From: Bacteroidota bacterium
GTDB taxonomy: Bacteria > Bacteroidota > Bacteroidia > Chitinophagales > Saprospiraceae
Assembly (NCBI GenBank): GCA_963169455.1
Contig: CAUJDW010000162.1
Coordinates: forward strand, 20,357-84,356
DNA: 64,000 bases
Direction of reading: 5' to 3'
The notes under the pieces are model-generated. The model ran no database searches. It had not been told where the DNA came from and was given only the letters and a program-made list of their open reading frames with translations. Each line of letters starts with the position of its first letter. Position 1 is the stretch's first letter. Shown here in pieces: positions 8,297 to 17,805 of the stretch. Position numbers and translations under genes: made by a program.

Positions 8297-11284
8297 TTAA
8301 CGCATCACCAATCCATCGGGCGCTGCTTCCTCGCCGAATCCGGGGAAATTATCCAGGGCGTCATAGATGGTGCTCAGGATGCGGCGGCGCGTTTTCATTT
8401 TATTCAGCCTGTAGTTGTTCATGGAGGGGTAGGTGCGGTTGGCGAGGAAAACGAATACCAGTTGTTTGTCGGGGTCTGCCCAGGCGCAGGTGCCGGTGAA
8501 GCCGGTATGGCCGAAGGTGTTTTCTGAGGCTTCGGGCGGCAGGTTTATCCATTTATCCGGGTCGAGTTGAGGCATGTCGAAACCGAGCCCCCGGCGCGTT
8601 TCCCCCGGGTGGCGGGCGGTAAATTCCCGGATGGTGGCGGGCTGAAGAAACTGCTGCCCGCCGTATTGCCCTTCGTTGAGCAGCATCTGCATGATCACGC
8701 CCACGTCGTAGGCCGTGGCGAAGAGCCCCGCGTGGCCGCTGACGCCGCCCAGCATGGCGGCGCCCATATCGTGGACATAGCCGTGCACCGTTTGAAGGCG
8801 GAAGTAGTTATCCCGTTCGGTAGGCGGGATGCGGGTAAGAGGGAAATATTTCCAGGGGTTGTAGGTGATCGTTTTCAGGCCCAGGGGCCGGTAGAAGTGG
8901 GTGGCCAGGTACTCGTCCAGAGGCTGCCCGCTGAGGTGTTGCACCATGCGGGCGATGAGGTAAAATCCCAGGTCGCTGTATTCGTAATTCCGCCTGCTGC
9001 TCAATCTCGAATCGTATATCTGCCGCCAGATATTTTTCTGAAAGTCATCCCTTAGGAAGAGGTGGTTGGCCACCGGCACTGAATAGCCGGGTTCCGGGCT
9101 TTGGCGGTAATATTCCGGCCTTTGCCGCACTTTTCTGCGGCGCGTCGTCATGGTCTGTTTGTAAAAAGGTATCCAGCCTTCCAGGCCTGCGCGGTGGGCC
9201 AGGATGTCGCGCAGCACCAGCGTTGCCTTATTGGAGCCCTCCAGCTCGGGCAAATAGCGAACGATAGGCGTATCGAGGCTGAGCAGGCCCTGCTCATAGA
9301 GCTTCATCACCGCCAGGGCAGCCCCGGTGATCTTGGTGAGGGAGGCGAGGTCGTAGAGGTCATCGGTGCGCACGGGCTGAAGCTGGCGGTAGGTGTGGTA
9401 GCCGAAGGCTTTCTCATAAATGACGTGGCCATCCTTTGCGACGAGCACTACACAGCCGGGCGTCGCCCTGGCCGCGATGGCGCCGGCGGCGATCTCATCG
9501 ATGCGGGCCAGTGTGCTGCTGTCGAGCCCACCGAAAGCCGGCGGCGCAAAGCCGAAGCGGGAAACCTGGCGGGTGAATACCCCCGTCTCGAAGCTGCTGC
9601 GCGGCGAGGCCGTCACCGGCAGCCGCCCCTTCAGGGCAATGGCTCCGAAGAGGGCCTGGGCGGCGAGGTCCTGGGTGACGGGGTCTTCGTCATAGGCTTC
9701 CAGCACCCACTCCATATCGTCAAAATTGCGGAGGCTGTAAGGGTTGCCGAATACGACGAGTACAACCCGCGTTTCGCGCTGAAGGGCGCGCAGGAAACTG
9801 AGGGTTCCGGGGGTAATGCCCCAGTTGTCGCTCGCCTTGCTCCCCATGTCGTGCAGGCTGACGATCACGGCATCCTTATTTTTCAGCTTTTGGATCAGCT
9901 CCTGGCTCCTGGCGGAAGATATGTCGCGCCCAACCTGCAGAACCGGCATTTGCTGGTAGGCCAGCAGGCGCTCCTGGAAGGGCGTTTGCCTGGAGGCTCC
10001 GATGCTCAGGGAAGCCAGTTGCAGGGTGTCGAGCTTCCGGAAGGGAATGAGCCCTTCGCGGTTGCGCACCAAAGTGAGGGCGTTGGCTATGAGTTCGCGC
10101 TTGAGCGCGACGGCCTGCGGCGCGTTGAGCGCCTGGCGCAGGCTGTCGGGCGGAGGGAGGGGTACATAATGGGTGAGCCCCAGCCGGTATTTGGCCCACA
10201 GTATCTTCTTCACGCTGTGTTCGATCCGTTCCCAACTGATCCGGCCCTCGCTGATGTATTTTCTGATCTCGGACACTGAGGCTTCCAGGTCCTCCGGCAG
10301 CAGTAGTATGTCGTTGCCGGCGAGCAGAGCTTCGGCCTCCACCTGGCCGCTGCGGAAGTGTTTGGTGACGCCTTTCATCTCCAGGGCATCGGTGAAGATG
10401 AGCCCTTCAAAACCGATTTCCTCCTTCAGCAATTTCGTGATGGCCTTGTCGGACAGGGTCGTGGGGCGGTTTTCGCGATCGTCGAGCGCGGGCACGTTCA
10501 GGTGGGCGACCATCATGCTGCCGATGCCGTACTGCGACAGGAGCCGGAAGGGGAAGAGTTCGATGCTGTCGAGCCGCTCCCGGCTGTGGGTGATGACGGG
10601 CAGGTCGAGGTGGGAGTCCACATCGGTGTCGCCATGGCCGGGAAAATGTTTGGCGCAGGCGAGTATGCCGTTGTCTTCCATGCCCTTGGCGTACATATAG
10701 CTCTTCACGGCCACATTATACCGCCCTTCCCCGAAGGAACGAGTATTAATGACGGGGTTGGCGGGGTTGTTGTTGACATCGGCTACGGGCGCGAAGTTGA
10801 TGTGCACGCCCACCAGGCGCATCTGCCGGGCAATTTCCCTGCCCATGTCGTACAGCAGGCGGTTGTCCTGTATGGCGCCCAGCATCAGTTGGCGGGGAAA
10901 GCTGATGGTGCTGTTTTTCATGCGCATGCCCAGGCCCCATTCTCCATCGATGCCGACCAGAAGGGGCGCCGGCTGGGCCAGCATCTGGTACTGGTTGGCC
11001 AATTCAACCTGCTTTTCCGGCGTGCCCTGGAAAAAGCACAGCCCGCCCACATGGTATTTTTCGATCTGCGACATCACCTTGTCGACGTGCTCCTGCCCCA
11101 GGTCGGAGTGGGCCCGGATCATGAATAACTGCCCCAGGCGCTGCGCCTCCGTCATGGCGTTGTACACCGAATCCACCCACTGCTGCCCGGAGGGCGGGCT
11201 GCCCTGCCCGGCAGCGGCAAAGGAAGAAAAAACAAGGGCTATGCCTGCGGTCAGAACCGGAAAAAAAGGCCGTCTCTCTTTCAT
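8297..11284 (-). CDS. GH3 glycosidase fused to a serine beta-lactamase-type domain
   Basis: About 995 residues. After a signal peptide (MKERRPFFPVLTAGIALVFS) comes a GH3 N-terminal barrel with the NagZ-type motif KHFPGHGDTDVDSH near residue 212 and the catalytic-aspartate segment FTDALEMKG near 298. A GH3 C-terminal region follows, then from about residue 590 a beta-lactamase/transpeptidase-like domain with SLTK (SxxK, ~646), YSDLGF and HTG (~926). The combination suggests periplasmic peptidoglycan turnover (N-acetylhexosaminidase plus peptidase or esterase), by inference. The frame stays open to 11659 only because it runs through 16-bp repeats; 11284 is the start in front of the signal peptide (an ATG at 11320 is also possible). 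Confidence 0.85.
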   Translation of the reverse strand: MKERRPFFPVLTAGIALVFSSFAAAGQGSPPSGQQWVDSVYNAMTEAQRLGQLFMIRAHSDLGQEHVDKVMSQIEKYHVGGLCFFQGTPEKQVELANQYQMLAQPAPLLVGIDGEWGLGMRMKNSTISFPRQLMLGAIQDNRLLYDMGREIARQMRLVGVHINFAPVADVNNNPANPVINTRSFGEGRYNVAVKSYMYAKGMEDNGILACAKHFPGHGDTDVDSHLDLPVITHSRERLDSIELFPFRLLSQYGIGSMMVAHLNVPALDDRENRPTTLSDKAITKLLKEEIGFEGLIFTDALEMKGVTKHFRSGQVEAEALLAGNDILLLPEDLEASVSEIRKYISEGRISWERIEHSVKKILWAKYRLGLTHYVPLPPPDSLRQALNAPQAVALKRELIANALTLVRNREGLIPFRKLDTLQLASLSIGASRQTPFQERLLAYQQMPVLQVGRDISSARSQELIQKLKNKDAVIVSLHDMGSKASDNWGITPGTLSFLRALQRETRVVLVVFGNPYSLRNFDDMEWVLEAYDEDPVTQDLAAQALFGAIALKGRLPVTASPRSSFETGVFTRQVSRFGFAPPAFGGLDSSTLARIDEIAAGAIAARATPGCVVLVAKDGHVIYEKAFGYHTYRQLQPVRTDDLYDLASLTKITGAALAVMKLYEQGLLSLDTPIVRYLPELEGSNKATLVLRDILAHRAGLEGWIPFYKQTMTTRRRKVRQRPEYYRQSPEPGYSVPVANHLFLRDDFQKNIWRQIYDSRLSSRRNYEYSDLGFYLIARMVQHLSGQPLDEYLATHFYRPLGLKTITYNPWKYFPLTRIPPTERDNYFRLQTVHGYVHDMGAAMLGGVSGHAGLFATAYDVGVIMQMLLNEGQYGGQQFLQPATIREFTARHPGETRRGLGFDMPQLDPDKWINLPPEASENTFGHTGFTGTCAWADPDKQLVFVFLANRTYPSMNNYRLNKMKTRRRILSTIYDALDNFPGFGEEAAPDGLVMR

Positions 11285-11325
11285 GTACTTTGGTATTGAA
11301 TGTTCAGTTTTTGGCTCCATCGGTT

Positions 11326-11556
11326 GTGGCCCAGGGGTGTAGAGGCTGCGGCTGTATAGGCCCACTACTGCGTAGGCCCGCGACTGCGTAGGCCCAGGGC
11401 CGTGTAGGCCCACGACTGTGTAGGCCCAGGACCGTGTAGGCCCGCGGCTGCGTAGGCCCAGGGCTGTATAGGCCCACGACTGTTTTGGCCCAGGGCTGTA
11501 TAGGCCCAGGGCTGTGTAGGCCCAGGGCTGTGTAGACCCACGACTGAAGTCGTGGG
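11326..11556. repeat. 16-bp tandem array ending in a perfect hairpin
   Basis: About 14 head-to-tail units of consensus TAGGCCCAGGGCTGTG lie here; 12 full-length units run from 11357 to 11548. Variants alternate, with AGGGCTGTG, CGCGACTGCG and CACGACTGTG endings. The array ends in CCCACGACTGAAGTCGTGGG (11537-11556), a perfect hairpin immediately downstream of the TPR-gene stop codon on the minus strand. It fills the junction between two co-directional genes. The hairpin may stop or stabilise the upstream transcript; the array has no coding role despite open frames through it. Confidence 0.85.
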
Positions 11557-13566
11557 TTATTGGGGGTATTTGGGGTCCAGTTGGGCGGCTTTGCGGCGGT
11601 ACTCTTCGGCCAGGCCGGTATTGCCGAGCTGGGAGTGGGCCAGATGGAGGTTCCACCATGCCTCCGCATTATCCGGCGCCTGCTGGCTGGCCAGGGTGAA
11701 AAACTCCACTGCAAGCGCCGGGTTTTGGTTGATGCCATGTGCTACGCCCAGCAGGCGTAACACGTCGTAATCCTTCGGCAGCAGTTCGTATGCTTTTGTG
11801 AGGTATGTAAGCGCCAGGCTCAGGTCGTTTTTTGATTCGCCGTAATATCGCCCCGCATCGCGGTAGGTGATGCCCAGGTTGCGCCGGGCGTCGGCATAAT
11901 TGGGGTCGATGGCAAGAGCCTTGTTGTAGGCGTCGATCGATTTTTCGTATTCCTGCAGGTAGTTGTGAGCGTTACCCAGCAGCAGGTAGGCATTCTTGTA
12001 ATTGGGGTGGATGGCCAGCGCCTGTTCGAGGTGTCCGATGGCCTCCCGCAGCATGGCCGGGCGCCGGGCCTCGTTTTCCGGTTTGACCGACTGGGTGATG
12101 AGTTCACCTCCCACCGCATTTCTGAGTTTGGCGCTGTTGGGCGAGTTGGCGATGTCGGTAGTGAAGAGGGTGTAGTTGTCCTTCCAGGCCATATTGCGCA
12201 CGATGGTGCGGGCGGAAAAGGCAAGGGTAACGGCTGCAAGCACCGCCAGCACTACAGTGAAGTGGCGGAAAGCCAGCGGCTGTCCCTCCCCTGCCTGCCG
12301 GGCGGCCCAGCGGCACCCCAGGATGGCGAGCGCCAGGCAGAAGCCCGCCGAGGGCATGAACATCAGGCGTTCGGCCATGTGCGTTCCAATGGGAAACAGA
12401 AGGTTGGAAACGATGGACAAGGTGGCCAGGTAGTAGAGGATGGCAAAACTCAGGGGATCCTTCTTCGGCAGGCGGAACACGGCGTAACCCAGCATGGCCA
12501 GATAAACCAGCAAGCTCAGCAGCACCCCCCCGTCGCCGAAGTCCATAACCCCGACCTGCCGGGGGTAGTAGTCGTGTGTGAGCACCAGAGGCAGGAACAG
12601 CAATTGTACGTATTTGCCCAGCGTAAAGAGCACGGTAGCCAGGCGCTCGCCCGGTGTGAAGTCCACATACTGGTTGCCCACCAGCTTGATGAAGGGGTTG
12701 TTCATCATTTCCCGGACCGGCTCGCCGATGCCCCAGCCCATCACCGAGTAGCGGATGATGAGGAAAAGGGCCGCCGCCACCGCCAGCGGGAGGCTCTGCC
12801 GGACGATCTGCCCTGCACTGGCTTTGGTGAAGAAGTAGTAGGCCAGGGGCGCCACCGCCAGGAAAGTAATGGCATTTTCCTTGGACATCAGCCCCAGGAA
12901 AAAGGCGATGCCCGCCAGCACATTCAGCAGGGGTTTATTCTCCCGGTATGCCCTCAGGGAAAAAAAGAGGGCGGCCAGGCTGCCCAGCAGCGCCACCATC
13001 TCATCGGCCCCCTTGATGTTGGCCGCCACTTCCGTATGGATGGGGTGGGCGGCAAACAGCAGGCTGGCGGCAAAGGCGATGAAGTAAGCCCGCGCCTGCC
13101 CCTGCGCCGGGCGGAACAACTGGAGCAGCAGGAGGTAAAACACCATCACCGTCAGGCCGTACAGCAAGCCGTTGACGAGGTGCCCTACAAAAGGGGATTT
13201 GCCGAATAGCTGGTGCTCCAGGGCAAACAGCACCAGCGTCAGGGGGCGATAGCGGCCGCCGGCCACCAGGTTTGCTTTGCCTTCTTCCTTGAAGAAACCG
13301 TAAAAAGTGTCCTTCGACAGGATGCCGGGAATCCCCTTCAGGCCGTCCTGCACGAACATATTGTCGTAAATGACGATGGCGTCGTCGAGGGTGTAGTCGT
13401 GTAAAAGGGTATTGGCGTACAGCAGGAAGCTGAAAGCGAAAAGCGCCCACTTCATCAAACGGGTATTGCTGGACCAGGCGGGAAAGCCCTTCAGCCCTTC
13501 CGCCGCCCTGGCCGGGGCCGGTGGCATTGCCTGCTGCTGCCTTGAATTCTTCTTCTGTTTCGACAT
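11557..13566 (-). CDS. multi-pass membrane protein with C-terminal TPRs (TMTC/GT-C-like)
   Basis: About 669 residues. After a basic N-terminus come roughly 10-11 membrane helices (for example WALFAFSFLLYANTLL and VMVFYLLLLQLF). An acidic pair in the first loop, YTLDDAIVIYDN, resembles the catalytic DD of GT-C glycosyltransferases, and a DUF1736-like central part follows. Five or so tetratricopeptide repeats fill the last 200 residues (AYLLLGNAHNYLQEYEKSID, YADARRNLGITYRDAGRYY). This layout resembles TMTC O-mannosyltransferases, so transfer of sugar to exported proteins is a plausible role. The start at 13566 (MSKQKKN) is chosen because the longer open frame runs through the opposite-strand thioesterase gene. 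Confidence 0.75.
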   Translation of the reverse strand: MSKQKKNSRQQQAMPPAPARAAEGLKGFPAWSSNTRLMKWALFAFSFLLYANTLLHDYTLDDAIVIYDNMFVQDGLKGIPGILSKDTFYGFFKEEGKANLVAGGRYRPLTLVLFALEHQLFGKSPFVGHLVNGLLYGLTVMVFYLLLLQLFRPAQGQARAYFIAFAASLLFAAHPIHTEVAANIKGADEMVALLGSLAALFFSLRAYRENKPLLNVLAGIAFFLGLMSKENAITFLAVAPLAYYFFTKASAGQIVRQSLPLAVAAALFLIIRYSVMGWGIGEPVREMMNNPFIKLVGNQYVDFTPGERLATVLFTLGKYVQLLFLPLVLTHDYYPRQVGVMDFGDGGVLLSLLVYLAMLGYAVFRLPKKDPLSFAILYYLATLSIVSNLLFPIGTHMAERLMFMPSAGFCLALAILGCRWAARQAGEGQPLAFRHFTVVLAVLAAVTLAFSARTIVRNMAWKDNYTLFTTDIANSPNSAKLRNAVGGELITQSVKPENEARRPAMLREAIGHLEQALAIHPNYKNAYLLLGNAHNYLQEYEKSIDAYNKALAIDPNYADARRNLGITYRDAGRYYGESKNDLSLALTYLTKAYELLPKDYDVLRLLGVAHGINQNPALAVEFFTLASQQAPDNAEAWWNLHLAHSQLGNTGLAEEYRRKAAQLDPKYPQ

Positions 13567-13662
13567 GGCCCTGAAGGTGCGCTTTGGTACGGATGACCGA
13601 AAATATTGATTTTTTTGAATCCACGGTAAGAGGCTGTTGGAAAAATGCATTTCTTTATCCTT

Positions 13663-14526
13663 ATGAAAAGCATCAAGGAACTGCTCGGCCTGCTGGAACT
13701 GGAGGCCATCGAAGAGAACTTTTTCCGCGGGCAAAGCCGCAGTGTGGGCAGCCGCCGCGTTTTCGGGGGGCAGGTGCTTGCCCAGGCCCTGCAGGCAGCT
13801 ATCCGCACCGTGCCGGAAGGCCGCCAGGCGCATTCCCTGCACGCCTATTTCATCCTGGCCGGCGACATCGAACTGCCCATCATCTTCGAAGTGGACCGCA
13901 TCCGCGACGGCGGCAGTTTTAACACCCGCCGCGTAAAGGCCATTCAGCGGGGGCAGGCCATTTTCAATATGTCGGCTTCTTTTCAGAAATTGGAAGAGAG
14001 CTTCGAGCATCAGATCAGCATGCCCAATGTGGCGCCTCCCGAGGGGCTGTTGAACTGGGACCAGCTCGTGGAGGACTTCGGCGACAAATTGCCGGAGAGC
14101 CTCCGGCGCTTCCTGGAGATCGACCACCCTATCGAGTTCCGGCCCGTCGAGCGCATCTCTCCAAGCATGTTGTCCGGCAGGCAACAGCCGCTGCGCCATG
14201 TCTGGATGCGCTCCAAGGGGGCCATGCCCGACGAGCCCGGCGCCCATCAGGCCGTGCTGGCCTATGCTTCCGACTATAACCTGCTGACTACGGCCCTGCT
14301 GCCCCACGGCGGCCAGGCCGCCTTCGGCAGCGTCCAGTTGGCCAGCCTCGACCATGCCATGTGGTTCCACCGCAGCTTCCGGGCCGACGAATGGCTGCTC
14401 TACGCCATCGACAGCCCCAGCGCTTCCGGGGGCCGCGGCTTTACCCGCGGCAGCATCTTCGACCAGGAAGGACGGCTCGTGGCCTCCGTTGCCCAGGAAG
14501 GGCTGATCAGGGCGGTGAAGCGGTAG
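13663..14526 (+). CDS. tesB: acyl-CoA thioesterase II (TesB family)
   Basis: 287 residues, the standard TesB length, made of two hot-dog folds. Recognisable segments are LFRGQS-like FFRGQSRSVGSRRVFGG, GQVLAQALQAA, HSLHAYFILAGD, RDGGSFNTRRVKAIQ and, in the second half, DYNLLTTALLPHG, SLDHAMWFHRSFRADEWLLY and GRGFTRGSIFDQEGRLVASVAQEG. These include the conserved Asp, Thr and Gln of the active site. It hydrolyses acyl-CoA to free acid and CoA in the cytoplasm. The ATG at 13663 matches the family N-terminus better than the ATG six codons upstream. Confidence 0.92.
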   Translation: MKSIKELLGLLELEAIEENFFRGQSRSVGSRRVFGGQVLAQALQAAIRTVPEGRQAHSLHAYFILAGDIELPIIFEVDRIRDGGSFNTRRVKAIQRGQAIFNMSASFQKLEESFEHQISMPNVAPPEGLLNWDQLVEDFGDKLPESLRRFLEIDHPIEFRPVERISPSMLSGRQQPLRHVWMRSKGAMPDEPGAHQAVLAYASDYNLLTTALLPHGGQAAFGSVQLASLDHAMWFHRSFRADEWLLYAIDSPSASGGRGFTRGSIFDQEGRLVASVAQEGLIRAVKR

Positions 14527-14602
14527 TTCAGTAGTCAGTGCGCAGTATGCCCGTGCGCAGGGCTGCCTCTGTTACCGGGCCGACGAAAGGCGCCTTGGAA
14601 GT

Positions 14603-16147
14603 TTAGTTCAGGCTTTTCATATACGCAATCACCAGGTCGCGGATGTCATTCCGGACGGTTTGCCCCTTCACGCTGAGCTGATCGCGTTTTTCGTATTTGA
14701 AATCCTTCAGAAAGCCCAGGTTGGCTTCCTTGCCGCTGGCTACGAACTCGGGCAGGACGAGGCTGTACTGTTTTCCCACACTGACCGCCTGTCCGTTGAC
14801 ATGCCACTTGCCGTTGATGTTCTCCACGTTTTTGATCTGGAAATACCCTCCTTCCGTGCGGTTGGTGATCAGGCCAATTTCCAGGGCCTTTTCCAGGACG
14901 TTGCCGGGCAGTTCCATGCGGCTGATGGGGCCGCCGAAGGGGAAAGTGCGCAGCACGTCGTACTGGGTGACGGCGCCCGTGATGTCGTCGTCCATGCGCA
15001 TGGAGCCGCTGTTGATGAGGTAGATGTCGGCGCCGGGCCAGGCGGCTTCGAAGGCGTCGACGGTGATGCGGCCGTAGTTGGTGGGGTGGCTGCGGACGTC
15101 CACCTCCTTGCATTCGAGGGGTTCCTTGGCGAAGAACACCTGTTCGTCGGGTATATAACCCATGCCGCGCATGATCTTGTCCACATCGCCCTGCCATTTG
15201 TCCACCACGGCCTGGGTGGCGGGGTCGTCGGGTATGCTGTCGTCGATCTTCATCAGGCTGGTGCGTACGCGGGAGAAGCCGGAAGCAGGATTGTAGGCCA
15301 CCCGGTGGATGTAGGCCGTTTTGGCGTTGGCGTCGGCCTTGGTGATGATGGTGTTTTCCACGTAGTGGTTCATATTGGTGTGGTCGTGGCCGCCGAGGAA
15401 GAGCAGCACGCCGGGCACTTCTGCGGCCAGCGCCTGGTCGTCGGCCACTGCCAGGTGGGTCAGGGCGATGACGATGTCGGCCTGGGGTTTTACTTTCTCA
15501 TAGGTTTCCCGGAAGGTTTCCACCACTGGTTTGTAGTGCACGTATTCCTTCTGGTTGAAGGGCAAAACCACGCCGATAATGCCCACCCGGAGCACGCCGC
15601 CCTGCGGGTTGCGGAACTCGCGGATGATGTATTCCGGGATGGGCCTGTCCTGGCCCTTCACCATTTGCCTGAAGGGGCGGAGCTGGCCGCCGTCGGCGCG
15701 TTGGGCGTTGCACACGGTGAACTCAAAGGTGCTCTGGTTGATGCGCTTCTGCAGCAAATCTGCGTCGCTGAGGTCGAACTCGTGGTTGCCGAAGGTGGCG
15801 TAGTCCAGGCCCATGGCGTTGAGGACTTCCACCATCTGCAGCCCGGCGATGCGCTCGCCGCTTTCCTGTTTGAGGGTGCCGATAAGGGAGGGGCTCAGGA
15901 AGTCGCCGGCAATGACGGCGATGGTGTTGGGGTTTTCGCTCAGCAATTCCTTCTTCAAGGTGGCCACGCGGGCCAGCCCCCCGGCCTTGCCCCCTTCCAG
16001 GGGCGAAATTTCATACACGTCGTTGATCTGGAGGATGGTGAACTCGATGTTGCCCGCTGCGGGAGCGACTACTGTTTTTTGCGTGCTGGTGCAGGCTCCC
16101 GACAACAGGAGCAGGGCCAACAGCCAGAAGGTGGAACGGAAACGCAT
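14603..16147 (-). CDS. lipoprotein 5'-nucleotidase / UDP-sugar hydrolase family
   Basis: About 514 residues. The N-terminus MRFRSTFWLLALLLLSGACTS is a lipoprotein signal with the lipobox cysteine. Then comes a metallophosphoesterase domain: LQINDVYE (a DxH variant), IAGDFLSPS, FGNHEFDLS, LTHLAVADDQALA and GGHDHT. The C-terminal 5'-nucleotidase domain starts near SHPTNYGRITVDAF and carries YLINSGSMRMDD and DVLRTFPFGG. Such enzymes dephosphorylate nucleotides or UDP-sugars in the periplasm. The first metal motif reads NDVYE where many members have NDFHG, as in a recognised subgroup. A good TTG-N20-TAnnTTTA promoter precedes it. Confidence 0.85.
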   Translation of the reverse strand: MRFRSTFWLLALLLLSGACTSTQKTVVAPAAGNIEFTILQINDVYEISPLEGGKAGGLARVATLKKELLSENPNTIAVIAGDFLSPSLIGTLKQESGERIAGLQMVEVLNAMGLDYATFGNHEFDLSDADLLQKRINQSTFEFTVCNAQRADGGQLRPFRQMVKGQDRPIPEYIIREFRNPQGGVLRVGIIGVVLPFNQKEYVHYKPVVETFRETYEKVKPQADIVIALTHLAVADDQALAAEVPGVLLFLGGHDHTNMNHYVENTIITKADANAKTAYIHRVAYNPASGFSRVRTSLMKIDDSIPDDPATQAVVDKWQGDVDKIMRGMGYIPDEQVFFAKEPLECKEVDVRSHPTNYGRITVDAFEAAWPGADIYLINSGSMRMDDDITGAVTQYDVLRTFPFGGPISRMELPGNVLEKALEIGLITNRTEGGYFQIKNVENINGKWHVNGQAVSVGKQYSLVLPEFVASGKEANLGFLKDFKYEKRDQLSVKGQTVRNDIRDLVIAYMKSLN

Positions 16148-16161
16148 GGCTTGTTTTTGCC

Positions 16162-16192
16162 TAAAAGTAAGCATTGCGTTGAGCTGTTGCAA
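16162..16192 (-). promoter_or_regulatory. Bacteroidota-type promoter of the 5'-nucleotidase gene
   Basis: On the minus strand TTG (16192-16190) is followed after exactly 20 bases by TACTTTTA (16169-16162), a one-base variant of the TAnnTTTG -7 element of Bacteroidota promoters. The implied start is about 10-15 bases upstream of the ATG at 16147. Confidence 0.55.
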
Positions 16193-16236
16193 GCCAAAAT
16201 CCGGCGCCATTTTTTTATATTGCACAAAAACGAGGC

Positions 16237-16692
16237 ATGACCTACCAGTTCCAACTCCTGCAAACCACCCGAGAGAACATGTCCACACTGCTCGAAGGCC
16301 TGAGCCTGCGGCAGTTGAACCACATCCCGGAGGGCTTCGGCAACAACCTGCTCTGGAATGCCGGCCACGTGCTGGCCACCCAGCAGTTGCTGCTCTACGG
16401 CCTGTGCGGGCAGGAGATGCTGCTGCCCGACACCTTCATCGAGGCATTCCGCAAGGGAACCCGCCCGGAGGAGCCCTGCGATGCGGAAATGGCCGCTTTC
16501 ATCAAAAGCAGGCTGATGCCCACCGCCCAGCAGCTCGCCATGGATTACGAGCGGGGGCTGTTCCAAACCTTCACGCCATACCAGGCGAGCTACGGCATCG
16601 AACTGAAGGATTTCGGGCAGGCGCTGCAGTTCGTCAACGTGCACGAAGGGCTGCACCTGGGGTACATGATGGCCATGAAGAAGCGGATTTAG
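16237..16692 (+). CDS. DinB-family protein
   Basis: 151 residues forming a four-helix DinB-like domain. Histidines that can bind a metal appear in LLWNAGHVLATQQLL and VNVHEGLHLGYMMAMKK, at the positions expected for the metal triad. Family members include thiol-dependent S-transferases and proteins of unknown role. It is divergent from the 5'-nucleotidase and 75 bp before the DnaJ-type gene. The family is clear; substrate unknown. Confidence 0.85.
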   Translation: MTYQFQLLQTTRENMSTLLEGLSLRQLNHIPEGFGNNLLWNAGHVLATQQLLLYGLCGQEMLLPDTFIEAFRKGTRPEEPCDAEMAAFIKSRLMPTAQQLAMDYERGLFQTFTPYQASYGIELKDFGQALQFVNVHEGLHLGYMMAMKKRI

Positions 16693-16767
16693 CAATCAAC
16701 ACAAAGCGGGGAGTGCGCGTTATTTTTATGACGCGGCGCATTGCCGTTAACCGAATTGCGGACTGCC

Positions 16768-17733
16768 ATGCAATACAAAGACTATTACGAGATACTCGGG
16801 CTGGATAAAAAAGCCTCTGAAAAGGACATCAAGAAGGCTTACCGGAAGCTGGCCAACCAGTACCATCCGGACAAGAACCCCGGCAACAAGGCCGCTGAGG
16901 AAAAATTCAAGGAAATAACGGAGGCCTACGAAGTGCTGAGCGACGCGGATAAACGCAGGAAATACGACGCCCTTGGCGCCAACTGGCAGGCCTATCAGCA
17001 GGGCGGTTTCGACTGGCCCCAATTTGCCGGGCAGGGCGGCCCCCATGGCGCACGCACCTTCCGCTTCGAAGGCGATCCGTCCGAATTTTTCGGCCGCAGC
17101 GGGCGGGGCGGATTTTCCGATTTCTTCAATATGTTCTTCGGCGGCGAAGCGGAGGATCCCTTCAGCCGCTTCCGCGGCGGCGGCCACCGCCGCATGGCGC
17201 ACCAGGGCCGCGACCTGCAGGCCGAGCTGCACATCGGGCTGATAGACGCCTATCAGGGCGGCAGCCGGACTTTCGAGCTGCAGGGCGAGAAACTGCGCAT
17301 CCACATCAAGCCGGGCGCCTTCGACGGGCAGAAGCTCCGCATCAAAGGCAAGGGTTCCTCCGGCCTCAACGGCGGCCCGGCGGGCGACCTCTACCTCATC
17401 CTGCGCATCTTTCCCGACGCCCGCTTTCAGCGGGAAGGGGATAACCTGATTTATGAGGCCGCCATTGATTTATACACCGCAGTGCTGGGCGGCAGCATCG
17501 AAGCGCCCACCTTGTCGGGCAATGTCAAAATTACCATCCCCCAGGGCGCCGAGCCGGGCCAGACGCTCCGCCTGAAAGGCAAGGGCATGCCCCGCTACGA
17601 AAAACCCGGCCAGTACGGCGACCTGCTGGTGAAACTGAATATCCAAATGCCCAAATACCTGAGCGAAGAGGAAAAACGCCTGTTCGAACGCCTCCGGGAA
17701 CTGGCCCGGCAAAAGCGGGGGAGCTTTGTATAA
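16768..17733 (+). CDS. cbpA: CbpA-type DnaJ co-chaperone
   Basis: 321 residues. The J domain occupies residues 1-70 ([20 protein letters not shown], then the essential HPD in [10 protein letters not shown]). A Gly/Phe-rich linker follows (about 85-150), then the two-lobed C-terminal substrate-binding domain from [10 protein letters not shown] onward. There is no zinc-finger CxxCxGxG cluster, so this is the CbpA class (type II) rather than DnaJ proper. It would stimulate DnaK ATPase activity in the cytoplasm. I start at ATG 16768; the ORF track extends to an upstream TTG without homology. Confidence 0.9.
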   Translation: MQYKDYYEILGLDKKASEKDIKKAYRKLANQYHPDKNPGNKAAEEKFKEITEAYEVLSDADKRRKYDALGANWQAYQQGGFDWPQFAGQGGPHGARTFRFEGDPSEFFGRSGRGGFSDFFNMFFGGEAEDPFSRFRGGGHRRMAHQGRDLQAELHIGLIDAYQGGSRTFELQGEKLRIHIKPGAFDGQKLRIKGKGSSGLNGGPAGDLYLILRIFPDARFQREGDNLIYEAAIDLYTAVLGGSIEAPTLSGNVKITIPQGAEPGQTLRLKGKGMPRYEKPGQYGDLLVKLNIQMPKYLSEEEKRLFERLRELARQKRGSFV

Positions 17734-17805
17734 GCAGGGGGCGCTGAATGGCTAAATGCTTGGATGGCTGGCAGCGCGTTACCCTAATAGACACCCAGCC
17801 ATATT

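Noticed and set aside
8567-10279. Long plus-strand ORFs opposite the GH3 fusion
   Set aside because: Antisense shadows of a GC-rich gene with His/Gly/Val-rich composition, no domain.
11285-11659. Long N-terminal extension of the GH3-fusion ORF
   Set aside because: It translates the 16-bp tandem array and lies before a clear signal peptide; not part of the protein.
13567-14370. N-terminal extension of the TPR membrane-protein ORF
   Set aside because: It is antisense to the acyl-CoA thioesterase gene and has no homology; the real start is near 13566.
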